Source: Streptomyces sp. 378 (GTDB taxonomy: Bacteria > Actinomycetota > Actinomycetes > Streptomycetales > Streptomycetaceae). From it: DNA of 64,000 bases. The notes beneath the pieces are model-generated. The model saw only the letters and a program-made list of their open reading frames with translations. It was not told the DNA's origin and made no database searches. The position numbers and the translations under genes were made by a program. The DNA is taken from NCBI RefSeq assembly GCF_030124145.1, contig NZ_JASKMS010000011.1, positions 1 through 64,000 of the forward strand, given 5' to 3'. Positions 18,402 to 27,472 of the stretch are shown piece after piece. Position 1 is the first letter of the stretch, and each line of letters starts with the position of its first letter.

Positions 18402-20323
18402 GGAAACGCGACCGGACCCCCAAGACCTACACCCGGCTCACCAACCCCCTCGTCAGGGACGCCCGCGACGAGCCGTTCCGGCGGGCCACCTGGGACGAGG
18501 CCCTGGACCGGGCCGCCGCGGGCCTCGGGCGCAACCGCGACGCCTTCGGTCTGTTCAGCTGTGCCCGCGCCACCAACGAGATGAACTACGTGGCGCAGAA
18601 GTTCGCCCGGGTCGTCATGGGCACCAACAACGTCGACTCCTGCAACCGCACCTGCCACGCCCCGAGCGTGGCGGGCCTGTCGGCGGCGTTCGGCTCGGGC
18701 GGCGGGACGTCGTCGTACGAGGAGATCGAGCACACCGACGTCATCGTGATGTGGGGCTCCAACGCCCGGTTCGCGCACCCGATCTTCTTCCAGCACGTGC
18801 TGAAGGGGATCAGGAACGGCGCCCGGATGTACGCGGTCGATCCGCGCCGGACGTCGACCGCCGAGTGGGCGGAGAGCTGGATGGGGCTCAACGTCGGCAC
18901 GGACATCCCGTTGGCGCACGCGGTCGGCCGCGAGATCATCCAGGCGGGGCTCGCGAACGAGGCGTTCATCGAGCGGGCGACCACCGGCTTCGAGGAGTAC
19001 AGGGCGCTGGTCGAGCCGTGGACCCTGTCCCTCGCCGAGAAGGTGACGGGCGTACCGGCGGCGGCGATCCGCGAGCTGGCGCACGCCTACGCCCGGGCCG
19101 AGCGGGCCCAGTTGTGCTGGACCCTGGGCATCACCGAGCACCACAACGGCACCGACAACGTCCGCGCCCTGATCAACCTGTCCCTGCTCACCGGGCATGT
19201 CGGCCGCTACGGCTCGGGGCTTCAGCCCCTGCGCGGGCAGAACAACGTGCAGGGCGGCGGCGACATGGGGGCGATCCCCAACCGGCTGCCCGGGTTCCAG
19301 GACATCCTGGACGCGAGCGTCCGGCTGAAGTTCGAGTCGGCCTGGGACACCGTGATCCAGCCGCACTACGGCCTGAACCTCACCGAGATGTTCGAGGCCA
19401 TGGAGGACGGCTCGCTCAGGGCCGTCTACTGCATCGGCGAGAACCCGGCCCAGTCGGAGGCGGACAGCGAGCAGGCCGTGCGGCGGCTGAAGGCCCTGGA
19501 CTTCCTGGTCGTGCAGGACATCTTCCTGACGAGGACGGCCGAGCTCGCGGACGTCGTCCTGCCGGCCACCGCCGGCTGGGCGGAGACCGACGGCACGACC
19601 ACCAACAGCGAACGGCGCGTGCAGCGCGTGCGCAAGGCCGTCACCCCGCCCGGCGAGGCCCGCGAGGACATCGACATCATCTGCGACCTCGCGGCCCGCC
19701 TCGGCCACGACTGGAAGTACGCCGACGCCGAGACCGTGTGGAACGAGCTGCGGTCCGTCTCACCCGACCACCACGGCATGACGTATGAGCGGCTGGAGGA
19801 GCACCAGGGCATCCAGTGGCCCTGCCCGAGCACGGACGGCATCGAACCCACCTATCTGCACGGGCGGTTGTGGGAGACCGACCCCGCACGGCGCGGACCG
19901 CTCGCTCCGTTCGGGATCGTGCGGCACGACCCGCCCGTGGACCTCACCGACGAGCGGTACCCGATCCGGCTCACCACCGGGCGGCGGCTCGACTCGTACA
20001 ACACCGGTGTGCAGAGCGGTGGTTACGCCTCGCCGCTGCGGCGCGGCGAGTTCATCGAGCTGAGCCCGGAGGACGCCGAGCGCTACGGGGTCGTGGTCGG
20101 CGAGCACGTCCAGGTGACCTCGCGGCGCGGGTCGGTGACCGCTCCCGTGTGGGTGGACACCGCGCTGCGGCCGGGGCTCGCCTTCATGACCATGCACTTC
20201 CCGGACGAGGTGGACACCAACGCCCTGACGATCGAGGCGAACTGCCCGATCGCGGGGACGGCGGAATTCAAGGCGTCGGCGATCCGGATCGAGAAGCTGC
20301 CCATCGCGACCATCGTGGGGTGA
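18398..20323 (+). CDS. Formate dehydrogenase alpha subunit, molybdopterin catalytic part only
   Basis: 641 aa, ATG overlapping the PanE stop. It starts at the point where full-length FdsA/FdhF proteins enter the main molybdopterin domain (RLTNPLVRDARDEPFRRATWDEALD) and lacks the ferredoxin and Fe4S4 N-terminal domains. The active-site motif is DSCNRTCHAPSVAGL, a Cys-His enzyme (TGC codon, not selenocysteine). PLRGQNNVQGGGDMG keeps the substrate Arg, and the C-terminal molydop-binding domain has FMTMHFPDEVDTNALT. The missing Fe4S4 domain is the last part of the gene at 22150-23010, so the two polypeptides must assemble to make one active site. Should oxidise formate to CO2. Confidence 0.9.
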   Translation: MRKRDRTPKTYTRLTNPLVRDARDEPFRRATWDEALDRAAAGLGRNRDAFGLFSCARATNEMNYVAQKFARVVMGTNNVDSCNRTCHAPSVAGLSAAFGSGGGTSSYEEIEHTDVIVMWGSNARFAHPIFFQHVLKGIRNGARMYAVDPRRTSTAEWAESWMGLNVGTDIPLAHAVGREIIQAGLANEAFIERATTGFEEYRALVEPWTLSLAEKVTGVPAAAIRELAHAYARAERAQLCWTLGITEHHNGTDNVRALINLSLLTGHVGRYGSGLQPLRGQNNVQGGGDMGAIPNRLPGFQDILDASVRLKFESAWDTVIQPHYGLNLTEMFEAMEDGSLRAVYCIGENPAQSEADSEQAVRRLKALDFLVVQDIFLTRTAELADVVLPATAGWAETDGTTTNSERRVQRVRKAVTPPGEAREDIDIICDLAARLGHDWKYADAETVWNELRSVSPDHHGMTYERLEEHQGIQWPCPSTDGIEPTYLHGRLWETDPARRGPLAPFGIVRHDPPVDLTDERYPIRLTTGRRLDSYNTGVQSGGYASPLRRGEFIELSPEDAERYGVVVGEHVQVTSRRGSVTAPVWVDTALRPGLAFMTMHFPDEVDTNALTIEANCPIAGTAEFKASAIRIEKLPIATIVG

Positions 20324-20329
20324 ACGTAC

Positions 20330-22153
20330 GTGGACCTGCACTTCGGTGACAGCAAACCGACGGACGAGGAACGGGCGGCCGTCGACGCCCTCCTCGGGCC
20401 TCCCGAGTCCTCCTGGGAGGGCGCCGACCGCTCGGACGCGGATCTGCGATGGGCGCGTGGCGGGCGTGAGGCCAGGGACCGCCGCGACCTGCTGCTGCCG
20501 GGGCTGCACGCGGTCAACGACCGGACCGGCTGGATCAGCGAGGGTGCCCTGGACTACCTGTGCCGGCGGCTGACCGTGCCGCCGGCGGAGGCCTACGGGG
20601 TCGCCACCTTCTACGCCATGTTCTCGGTCAAGCCGCGTCCGGCGACCGTGCTGCACGTGTGCACGGACCTGGCGTGCGCGGCGGCCGGGGCGCCTCGGCT
20701 GTGCGCCGGGATCGAGGCGCGGCTGGGCCTCGGCAGCGGGGTCAGTGTCGAGCGCAGCCCGTGCCTGGGCCTGTGCGAACGGGCCCCGGCCGCGCTCGCG
20801 ATCAGGGCGGGGGACCCTGTCCGTACGGCGGTCTCCGCGCCGGCGACCGTCCGGGACGCCGTGCTCGCCGCGAGCTCACCCGACTCGGCGCCCGAGGAGC
20901 CGCCCGCAGCGCTGGCGGTGCCCCAGGCCGGGCAGGACGGTCTGATGCTGCTGCACCGCGTCGGCGTGGTCGACCCGTGGTCCCTCGACGACTACCGCGC
21001 CCACGGCGGCTACACCGCCCTGCGCCGGGCCTTCGGGCTGGGTCCGGCCGGGGTCATCCGCGAGGTCGCCGACTCGGGTCTGGTCGGGCGCGGCGGCGCC
21101 GCCTTTCCCACCGGCCGCAAGTGGCAGGCCGCGGCGTCCCAGCCCGACCGTCCGCACTACCTCGTCTGCAACGCCGACGAGTCGGAGCCGGGCACGTTCA
21201 AGGACCGGGTGGTCATGGAGGGCGATCCGTACGCGCTGATCGAGGCGATGACGATCGCCGGTTACGCGACCGGCGCCCACAGGGGCTACCTCTATCTGCG
21301 CGGCGAGTACCCGCGCGCCCTGCACCTGCTGGAGCACGCGATCGCGCAGGCCCGTGCGCGCGGACTGCTCGGCGACGACGTCCTCGGTCAGGGCTACGCC
21401 TTCGACATCGAGATCCGGCGCGGCGCGGGCGCCTACATCTGCGGTGAGGAGACGGCCCTGTTCAACTCCATCGAGGGCTACCGGGGCGAACCGCGCTCGA
21501 AGCCGCCGTTCCCCGTGGAGAAGGGCCTGTTCGGCAAGCCGACGGTCGAGAACAACGTGGAGACCCTGGTCAACGTCCTGCCGATCCTGACGATGGGCGC
21601 CCCGGCGTACGCGGCGATCGGCACCCGGGGCTCCACCGGACCGAAGCTGTTCTGTGTGTCCGGCAGTGTGGAGCGGCCCGGTGTCTACGAGGTGCCGTTC
21701 GGCGCGACGCTGGGCGATGTGCTCACGCTGGCCGGGGTGCGGGACGGTCTGCGGGCGGTGCTGCTCGGCGGGGCGGCCGGCGGTTTCGTGCGGGCCGACG
21801 AGCTGGACGTCCCGCTCACCTTCGAAGGGACGCGGGAGGCGGGCACGACACTCGGCTCGGGGGTCGTGATGGCCTTCGACGACAGCGTGCCCCTGCCCCG
21901 GCTGCTGCTGCGCGTCGCGGAGTTCTTCCGGGACGAGTCGTGCGGGCAGTGCGTGCCCTGCCGGGTGGGGACGGTGCGGCAGGAGGAGGCGCTGCAGCGG
22001 ATCGTGGAGCGCACGGGCGCCGACGCCGCCGGGGACATCGCGCTGCTGCGGGAGGTCGGCCGCGCCATGCGGGACGCCTCGATCTGCGGTCTCGGGCAGA
22101 CCGCGTGGAACGCCGTGGAATCCGCCATCGACCGTCTGGGGGCGTACGAATGA
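20330..22153 (+). CDS. NAD-linked formate dehydrogenase beta/gamma fusion (NuoE-NuoF type)
   Basis: 607 aa, GTG start 6 nt after the previous stop. Residues about 40-190 are a NuoE/FdsG thioredoxin-like [2Fe-2S] domain with ligands in VCTDLAC and SPCLGLC. Residues about 210-600 are a NuoF/FdsB flavoprotein: GRGGAAFPTGRKW (FMN/NADH loop), NADESEPGTFKDR, YICGEETALFNSIEG and the [4Fe-4S] motif ESCGQCVPCRVGT with a later Cys in ICGLGQ. It passes electrons from the molybdenum subunit to NAD+. FdsG and FdsB are separate genes in Cupriavidus and Rhodobacter; here they are fused. Confidence 0.92.
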   Translation: MDLHFGDSKPTDEERAAVDALLGPPESSWEGADRSDADLRWARGGREARDRRDLLLPGLHAVNDRTGWISEGALDYLCRRLTVPPAEAYGVATFYAMFSVKPRPATVLHVCTDLACAAAGAPRLCAGIEARLGLGSGVSVERSPCLGLCERAPAALAIRAGDPVRTAVSAPATVRDAVLAASSPDSAPEEPPAALAVPQAGQDGLMLLHRVGVVDPWSLDDYRAHGGYTALRRAFGLGPAGVIREVADSGLVGRGGAAFPTGRKWQAAASQPDRPHYLVCNADESEPGTFKDRVVMEGDPYALIEAMTIAGYATGAHRGYLYLRGEYPRALHLLEHAIAQARARGLLGDDVLGQGYAFDIEIRRGAGAYICGEETALFNSIEGYRGEPRSKPPFPVEKGLFGKPTVENNVETLVNVLPILTMGAPAYAAIGTRGSTGPKLFCVSGSVERPGVYEVPFGATLGDVLTLAGVRDGLRAVLLGGAAGGFVRADELDVPLTFEGTREAGTTLGSGVVMAFDDSVPLPRLLLRVAEFFRDESCGQCVPCRVGTVRQEEALQRIVERTGADAAGDIALLREVGRAMRDASICGLGQTAWNAVESAIDRLGAYE

Positions 22154-23010
22154 CCGTCACACCGCTGGGGATCCCGCGCCGGATGCTGGAGTTCACCCTC
22201 GACGGCGAGCAGGCCCGGGTCCTCGAGGGCTCGACCGTCCTGGACGCCTGCCGGGCGGCCGGGAAGGACATCCCGACCCTGTGCGAGGGCGACACCCTGC
22301 GGCCGAAGAACGCCTGCCGCGTCTGTGTCGTCGAGGTGGAGGGGGCCAGGACGCTCGTTCCGGCCTGCTCCCGCGAGGCCGAACCGGGGATGGAGGTGCG
22401 CACGGACACCGAGCGCGCCCGGCACAGCCGCAAGGTCGTCCTGGAACTGCTCGCGTCCTCGGTCGACCTCTCGACGGCACCGAAGGTCGCCGGGTGGCTC
22501 AAGGAGTACGAGGCGAAGCCGGACCGCTTCGGCCCGGACGCGGCGCGGCTGACCGAGGAGCCGAGGGTCGACAACGAGCTGTACGTGCGCGACTACGACA
22601 AGTGCATCCTCTGCTACAAGTGCGTCGACGCCTGTGGCGACCAGTGGCAGAACTCCTTCGCGATCTCGGTCGCGGGACGCGGTTTCGACGCCCGGATCGC
22701 CGTGGAGCACGACGCGCCGCTGACCGACTCGGCGTGCGTGTACTGCGGGAACTGCATCGAGGTGTGCCCCACGGGCGCGCTGTCCTTCAAGTCCGAGTTC
22801 GACATGCGGGCGGCGGGTACGTGGGAGGAGGCGCGGCAGACGGAGACGACCACGGTGTGCGCGTACTGCGGAGTGGGCTGCAATCTGACGTTGCACGTGC
22901 AGGACAATGAGATCGTGAAGGTCACCTCACCGCACGACAACCCGGTGACCCACGGCAACCTCTGCATCAAGGGCCGCTTCGGCTACCAGCACGTACAGAA
23001 CCGGGACTGA
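22150..23010 (+). CDS. Formate dehydrogenase alpha subunit, N-terminal iron-sulfur part
   Basis: 286 aa, ATG in an ATGA overlap with the beta/gamma gene. In order: a NuoG-like [2Fe-2S] domain (about 12-90, Cys in TLCEGDTLRPKNACRVCVVEVEG-like spacing), two [4Fe-4S] clusters (YDKCILCYKCVDACG about 152; CVYCGNCIEVCPTGA about 195), and a molybdopterin Fe4S4 domain (about 235-286, VCAYCGVGCNLT and NLCIKGRFGY). It stops at QNRD, exactly where a full-length alpha subunit would continue into the catalytic domain. The Lys of CIKG, next to the pterin in known formate dehydrogenases, is therefore on a different chain from the active-site Cys. Confidence 0.9.
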   Translation: MTVTPLGIPRRMLEFTLDGEQARVLEGSTVLDACRAAGKDIPTLCEGDTLRPKNACRVCVVEVEGARTLVPACSREAEPGMEVRTDTERARHSRKVVLELLASSVDLSTAPKVAGWLKEYEAKPDRFGPDAARLTEEPRVDNELYVRDYDKCILCYKCVDACGDQWQNSFAISVAGRGFDARIAVEHDAPLTDSACVYCGNCIEVCPTGALSFKSEFDMRAAGTWEEARQTETTTVCAYCGVGCNLTLHVQDNEIVKVTSPHDNPVTHGNLCIKGRFGYQHVQNRD

Positions 23011-23017
23011 TCAGGAC

Positions 23018-23866
23018 ATGGGACGAGTCACGGAACGACGCAAGGTTCTCCGCATCCGGGACGGGGCGGTCTCCAGCCGTCCCGACACGCTCGTCGCCGA
23101 GGAGCCCCTGGAGATCCGGCTCAACGGCAAGCCCCTGGCGATCACCATGCGCACCCCGGGGGACGACTTCGCGCTGGCGGCGGGGTTCCTGGTCAGCGAG
23201 GGGGTGCTGGCCGGGCAGCAGGACCTGCGGAACATCGTCTACTGCGCCGGCGCGACGGCCGACGGCTCGAACACGTACAACGTGGTCGACGTGCAGACGG
23301 CCTCCGACGTGGTGATCCCCGACATCACGCTGGAGCGCAACGTCTACACCACGTCCTCCTGCGGCCTGTGCGGCAAGGCGTCGCTGGACGCGGTGCGCAC
23401 CACGGCCCGGTGGCCCCTCGCCGACACTCCCCCGGTCCGGATCAGCCCCGAACGGCTCGCGAGCCTGCCCGACCGGTTGCGCGCGGCCCAGCGGGTCTTC
23501 GACCGGACCGGTGGCCTGCACGCGGCGGCCCTGTTCTCCGAGGAGGGCGAGCTGCTGGACGTCCGGGAGGACGTGGGCCGGCACAACGCGGTCGACAAGC
23601 TGGTCGGCCGCGCCCTGCAGAACGGGGATCTGCCGCTGTCACGGGTGATCCTGCTCGTGTCGGGCCGGGCCTCCTTCGAGCTGGCGCAGAAGGCCGTGAT
23701 GGCCGGCATCCCCGTGCTGGCGGCGGTGTCGGCCCCGTCCTCGCTGGCGGTGGATCTCGCCGCCGAGACGGGCCTGACGCTGGTGGGCTTCCTGCGGGGC
23801 AGTTCCATGAACGTGTACGCGGGTGAGGGCCGGATCGTCCTGCGGGCCGCGGCCGCCCAGGGCTGA
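23018..23866 (+). CDS. fdhD: FdhD sulfurtransferase for formate dehydrogenase
   Basis: 282 aa, 7 nt after the preceding stop. Carries the FdhD signature SSCGLCGKASLDAV (about 115), whose CxxC transfers sulfur from IscS to the molybdopterin cofactor, plus EEPLEIRLNG near the start, REDVGRHNAVDKLVG (about 190) and SGRASFELAQKA. It is needed to make formate dehydrogenase active, matching the enzyme genes just upstream. Full family length; last gene of the operon, followed by a hairpin. Confidence 0.95.
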   Translation: MGRVTERRKVLRIRDGAVSSRPDTLVAEEPLEIRLNGKPLAITMRTPGDDFALAAGFLVSEGVLAGQQDLRNIVYCAGATADGSNTYNVVDVQTASDVVIPDITLERNVYTTSSCGLCGKASLDAVRTTARWPLADTPPVRISPERLASLPDRLRAAQRVFDRTGGLHAAALFSEEGELLDVREDVGRHNAVDKLVGRALQNGDLPLSRVILLVSGRASFELAQKAVMAGIPVLAAVSAPSSLAVDLAAETGLTLVGFLRGSSMNVYAGEGRIVLRAAAAQG

Positions 23867-23915
23867 ACCGGTTCCTCCGCGACACGGCGGCGGGGCCCCG
23901 ACCGGCGGGGAGCGC

Positions 23916-23932
23916 CCCCTGCGCCGCAGGGG
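23916..23932. terminator. Bidirectional hairpin between fdhD and marR
   Basis: CCCCTGCG and CGCAGGGG form an inverted repeat around one base (a smaller stem with a short loop in practice), 50 nt after the fdhD stop and 40 nt beyond the convergent marR stop. Confidence 0.45.
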
Positions 23933-23971
23933 CCCCGTCTCGGCCGCCTTCGTGAGGACGCGGGAGCGTCG

Positions 23972-24409
23972 TCAGTCCGCCGTGCCGGATATCCGCAGCA
24001 GCATCCCCGTGAACTGCTCCCGTTCGGCCGCCGACAGCGGTGCGAGCAGTTCGTCGTTGGCCGCGCGGGCCGCCTTCTCGCAGCGCTTCAGCAGCCGTGC
24101 TCCCCGTTCCGTGAGGGACACCGCGTTCTTGCGGCGGTCGACCGGGTCCGGCTCGCGTACCACCAGGCCCGCCGACTGGAGGTCGTTGAGGACGCCGACC
24201 AGGTCCTTGGGGTCCAGCCGTACCCCGCGGCCGAGGTCGGCCTGCGCGACGGGACCGAGGTCGCGGACGGCGGACAGCACCACGTGGTGCCACATCCGCA
24301 TGTCCTCCTCGGCCAGCGCCTCGGCCACCAGGGCCCGGCCGCGGGCGGCGGCGCGGCCGAGCAGCCAGCTGGGCAGGGAGCGGATCGCGGGGAGGGGGGC
24401 TTCCGACAT
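23972..24409 (-). CDS. MarR-family transcriptional regulator
   Basis: 145 aa. Winged-helix core: MWHHVVLSAVRDLGPVAQADLGRGVRLDPKDLVGVLNDLQSAGLVVREPDPVDRR in outline, with the DRR wing typical of MarR, then an amphipathic C-terminal dimerisation helix. MarR proteins release DNA on binding phenolics or after thiol oxidation; I see only one Cys (KRCEKA), so ligand binding is more likely than disulfide switching. Divergent from a quinone oxidoreductase gene, with three tandem palindromes between, which strongly suggests that it represses that gene and perhaps itself. Confidence 0.9.
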   Translation of the reverse strand: MSEAPLPAIRSLPSWLLGRAAARGRALVAEALAEEDMRMWHHVVLSAVRDLGPVAQADLGRGVRLDPKDLVGVLNDLQSAGLVVREPDPVDRRKNAVSLTERGARLLKRCEKAARAANDELLAPLSAAEREQFTGMLLRISGTAD

Positions 24410-24459
24410 GGCCGCAGCCTAACCAGTAAATCGTTGGGTGTTCCTATGATCCTCCTATA

Positions 24460-24522
24460 CCGTTGGGGATTCCAACGACTCCGTTGGGGACCCCAACGAC
24501 TCCGTCGGGAAGTCCGACGACC
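24460..24522. promoter_or_regulatory. Three tandem 21-bp palindromes, probable MarR operator array
   Basis: Three consecutive units at 24460-24480, 24481-24501 and 24502-24522. Each is an inverted repeat: CGTTGGgg/ttCCAACG, CGTTGGGG/CCCCAACG, and CGTCGGga/gtCCGACG, spaced exactly two helical turns. The array ends 11 nt before the oxidoreductase start and 51 nt before the MarR start, so bound repressor would block the downstream promoter and the ribosome site. Confidence 0.7.
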
Positions 24523-24533
24523 CCGGAGGTGCG

Positions 24534-25451
24534 ATGCGCCGCGTCCGCTACGAATCCCGAGGCGGCCCCCTCTTCGTGGAGGAGGTCCCGCTGCCCGAGC
24601 CCGGTCCCGGAGAGCTGCTCGTGCGCGCGGAGGCGATCGGCGTCACGCTTCCGGTGGTACGCGAGGTCACCGAGGCGGCCGAGCCCGTCCCGCTCGGCGG
24701 TGAGATCGCCGGGCAGGTCGTGGCCGTCGGCGAGGGCGTCACCCGCTTCGGCACCGGCGACCGGGTGACCGGTCTCTGCCTCGGCCACGGGTATGCCGAC
24801 GTCGCGCTCCTGCACGAGGCCATGGCCTCCCCGGTTCCGGGGGACACCGGCGCCGTGGACGCGGTCGCCCTGCTCCGCAGCGGCCTGGTCGCCCTCGGCG
24901 CCCTGGAGGCGGCCCGCCCCCAGCCGGGCGAGGCGACCCTGGTCACCGCGGCCGCGAGCGGCGTCGGCCACCTGGCCGTGCAGCTGGCCAGGACGCGCGG
25001 CGCCGGACGGGTCGTGGGAGCCGTCTCCGATCCGGCCAAGGCCGGTTTCGTCCGGGCCCTCGGCGCCGATCACGTCATCTCCTACGGCGACGGCAGCTGG
25101 GGCACCCCGGTCGACTACGTGCTGGACGCGGTCGGCGGGGAGCTGCTCACCCGCGCCCTGCACGCGCTCGTCCCCGAGGGGCGGCTGGTGGCCTACAGCT
25201 CGGGCGGCGGCACCATCCAGGCGTACGACCTGCTCGTGGACGCCAAGTCGGTGATCGGGTTCCAGATGGCCCGGGTCGCCCGGGGGAAACCGGAGCTGTA
25301 CGAGCAGTGGCGTGAGGAACTGTGGCGGCTGTTCGCGGCGGGCGAGGTCAAGCCCGTCGTCCACGCGGAGTTCGCCCTGGAGGACGCGGCCCAGGCGCAC
25401 GCGGAGATCGAGGCCCGGGCCAATCTGGGCAAGGTCGTCCTGATCCCCTGA
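24534..25451 (+). CDS. Zinc-independent quinone oxidoreductase/alcohol dehydrogenase-like MDR protein
   Basis: 305 aa, ATG with GGAGG 4 nt upstream. Medium-chain dehydrogenase/reductase fold: GroES-like N-terminal half (EVPLPEPGPGELLVRAEAIGV), then a Rossmann domain with VTAAASGVGHLAVQLAR (about 145) and LGADHVISYGDG. The catalytic-zinc Cys/His set is absent, as in NADPH:quinone reductases. Likely reduces quinones or enones with NADPH. Expression is probably controlled by the divergent MarR protein through the tandem palindromes before its start. Confidence 0.88.
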   Translation: MRRVRYESRGGPLFVEEVPLPEPGPGELLVRAEAIGVTLPVVREVTEAAEPVPLGGEIAGQVVAVGEGVTRFGTGDRVTGLCLGHGYADVALLHEAMASPVPGDTGAVDAVALLRSGLVALGALEAARPQPGEATLVTAAASGVGHLAVQLARTRGAGRVVGAVSDPAKAGFVRALGADHVISYGDGSWGTPVDYVLDAVGGELLTRALHALVPEGRLVAYSSGGGTIQAYDLLVDAKSVIGFQMARVARGKPELYEQWREELWRLFAAGEVKPVVHAEFALEDAAQAHAEIEARANLGKVVLIP

Positions 25452-25590
25452 CGCACGATTCTTGTGGGGGGTCCGAGAAGCCAAGTACCGTCTGTGGCCC
25501 AGACATTGGACGTGGAATGTCCGGATGACCGGATGTCAGTTCCATACCCCGGTGGTCCGGCCGACAGACGCATGAAGGGCAGGTCGCACC

Positions 25591-27462
25591 ATGCCGTCAA
25601 GTCTTCGCGCACGTCTGAGATCCACCCTGACCGCCACCGCCGCCGCCGGGGCGCTGCTCGCGCCCACCGCACCGGCGCACGGCCAACCCTCGTCACCTGC
25701 GGCCGAGTTCGAGCAGCAGGTGCTCTTCAAGGCCTCCCAGGACCCCGGTTACGCCTGCTTCCGGATCCCGGCGATCGTGCGCACCACCAGCGGCACCCTG
25801 CTGGCGTTCGCCGAGGGCCGCGTCCTCAACTGCGGAGACGCGGCCGACATCGACATCGTCGTCAAGCGCTCCGCCGACGGGGGCCGTACCTGGGGGCCAC
25901 TGCGGGTCGTCACCGAGGGCGCGGGCGACACACACGGCAACCCGGCGCCGGTCGTGGACCGCGGGACCGGCCGGATCCTGCTGGCCGAGACGTTCAACAC
26001 CGGCCGTACCGACGCCGGCAACTGCGCCGTCCCCTGCGACCGCACCCCGCATCTGCAGTACAGCGACGACGACGGCCGGACCTGGTCCGAGCCGCGCGAT
26101 CTGAGCGGCGAGATCCTGCCCGGGCACTGGAACTCCTGGTACGCGACCGGGCCCGTGCACGGAATCCAGCTGACCCGCGGCAAGCACGCGGGGCGGCTCG
26201 TGTTCGGCGTCAACACCGAGACGTGGAACGGCAGCCGGGTCTCCGCCAACCACGCCGCGCTCGTCGTCAGCGACGACGGCGGCGACTCCTGGCGGGTCGG
26301 CGCCACGGACACCTGGCCCATAGCGCAGGACGGCACGTTCCGGCAGAAGCCGTCCGAGGTGACGCTCACCGAGCGCGCCGACGGCGCCCTGCTCGTCAGC
26401 GGCCGGGAACAGGACGGCACCGACCTGGGCCACCGCTCCCAGACCCTCAGCCTGGACGGCGGCGACAGCTTCGCCACGCCGTTCCGCGCCCTCCCGGACC
26501 TGTACACCCCGCAGGTCCAGGGCGCGACGCTGCGCCTCGGTGACCGGATGCTGCTGTCCGCCCCGGCCGACCCCGACCGCCGCCGCACGATGATGGTCCG
26601 CTCCTCCTACGACGGCGGACGCACCTGGGAGAGCGTGGACCGGGGCACGGTCGTCACCACGGACTGGTCCGGCTACTCCGACATGGCCGCCGTCGACCGC
26701 GCGACGGTGGGCCTGCTGTACGAGGGCGGCGCGGCCGACGCGCGCGACGAGATCCGCTTCGCGCGCTTCACCGAGGACTGGCTGAAGCCGCGCCGGGGCG
26801 CCGACCCGACCACCCGCGACGCGGCGCCGGGTACCCGGCCCGCGGCCGTGCTCGGCGGCGCCGGGCCGACGGCCGGTGCCCGCGGCGGCGCGCTGTCCTT
26901 CGACGGCGCCGACGACGCCGTACGGCTGCCCTACCGGTCCCGGCTGCCGCTCGGCGAGGGGGACTTCACGGTCTCGCTGCACTTCCGCTACACCGCCACG
27001 ACCGGCGAGCAGCCCTTTCTGTGGATGGGCGGCATCGGCACCACACAGCCGCAGATCTGGCTGCGCGGGGAGCCGGCGAGCAACCGGGTCCGAGGGCTGA
27101 TCACCACCCGGTCGGGCGCGACGACCGTCAGGTCGGCCTCGGTGTCGACCGACGGCGCCCACAACGACGGCCGCTGGCACCACCTGGCGCTGCGCCGCGG
27201 CGGGAGGAATCTGACGCTCTTCCTCGACGGCGAGGCGATCGACACCCCCGACGTGCCGGGCTCGGTGAGCCGCAACTCCCCCTTCGGGGTGCACATCGGC
27301 CAGCGCATGGACAGCCGGGCGTTCCTCACCGGGGCCATCGACGACGTCCGCGTGTGGAACCGGGCTCTGAGTGACAAGGAGTTGGCCTCGGGCACCTCGG
27401 GCGCGGCCCCGCGGGGCACGGTGCTGTGGCTGCCCATGGACCGGGTGAGCGGCAGCAACTAA
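25591..27462 (+). CDS. Secreted exo-alpha-sialidase (GH33) with LamG domain
   Basis: 623 aa. A signal peptide (about 1-32, cleavage after AHG) precedes a six-bladed sialidase propeller (about 40-400) with the YACFRIPAIV arginine motif and four Asp boxes: SADGGRTWG, SDDDGRTWS, SDDGGDSWR and SYDGGRTWE. Residues about 430-615 form a laminin-G/concanavalin-like domain (LSFDGADDAVRLP, WHHLALRRGG, DVRVWNRALS), usual for carbohydrate binding. It should release terminal sialic acids outside the cell. No sialate uptake genes are nearby. The next gene follows by 10 nt. Confidence 0.93.
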   Translation: MPSSLRARLRSTLTATAAAGALLAPTAPAHGQPSSPAAEFEQQVLFKASQDPGYACFRIPAIVRTTSGTLLAFAEGRVLNCGDAADIDIVVKRSADGGRTWGPLRVVTEGAGDTHGNPAPVVDRGTGRILLAETFNTGRTDAGNCAVPCDRTPHLQYSDDDGRTWSEPRDLSGEILPGHWNSWYATGPVHGIQLTRGKHAGRLVFGVNTETWNGSRVSANHAALVVSDDGGDSWRVGATDTWPIAQDGTFRQKPSEVTLTERADGALLVSGREQDGTDLGHRSQTLSLDGGDSFATPFRALPDLYTPQVQGATLRLGDRMLLSAPADPDRRRTMMVRSSYDGGRTWESVDRGTVVTTDWSGYSDMAAVDRATVGLLYEGGAADARDEIRFARFTEDWLKPRRGADPTTRDAAPGTRPAAVLGGAGPTAGARGGALSFDGADDAVRLPYRSRLPLGEGDFTVSLHFRYTATTGEQPFLWMGGIGTTQPQIWLRGEPASNRVRGLITTRSGATTVRSASVSTDGAHNDGRWHHLALRRGGRNLTLFLDGEAIDTPDVPGSVSRNSPFGVHIGQRMDSRAFLTGAIDDVRVWNRALSDKELASGTSGAAPRGTVLWLPMDRVSGSN

Positions 27463-27472
27463 CGTCACGGCC

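Noticed and set aside
18601..18670. Selenocysteine in the formate dehydrogenase active site
   Set aside because: The codon at the active-site position is TGC, not TGA.
25500..25560. Repeated CCGGATG and GGAC/GTCC elements before the sialidase gene as a DasR-type operator
   Set aside because: They do not fit the DasR consensus and the palindromes are only 4-5 bp; too weak to annotate.
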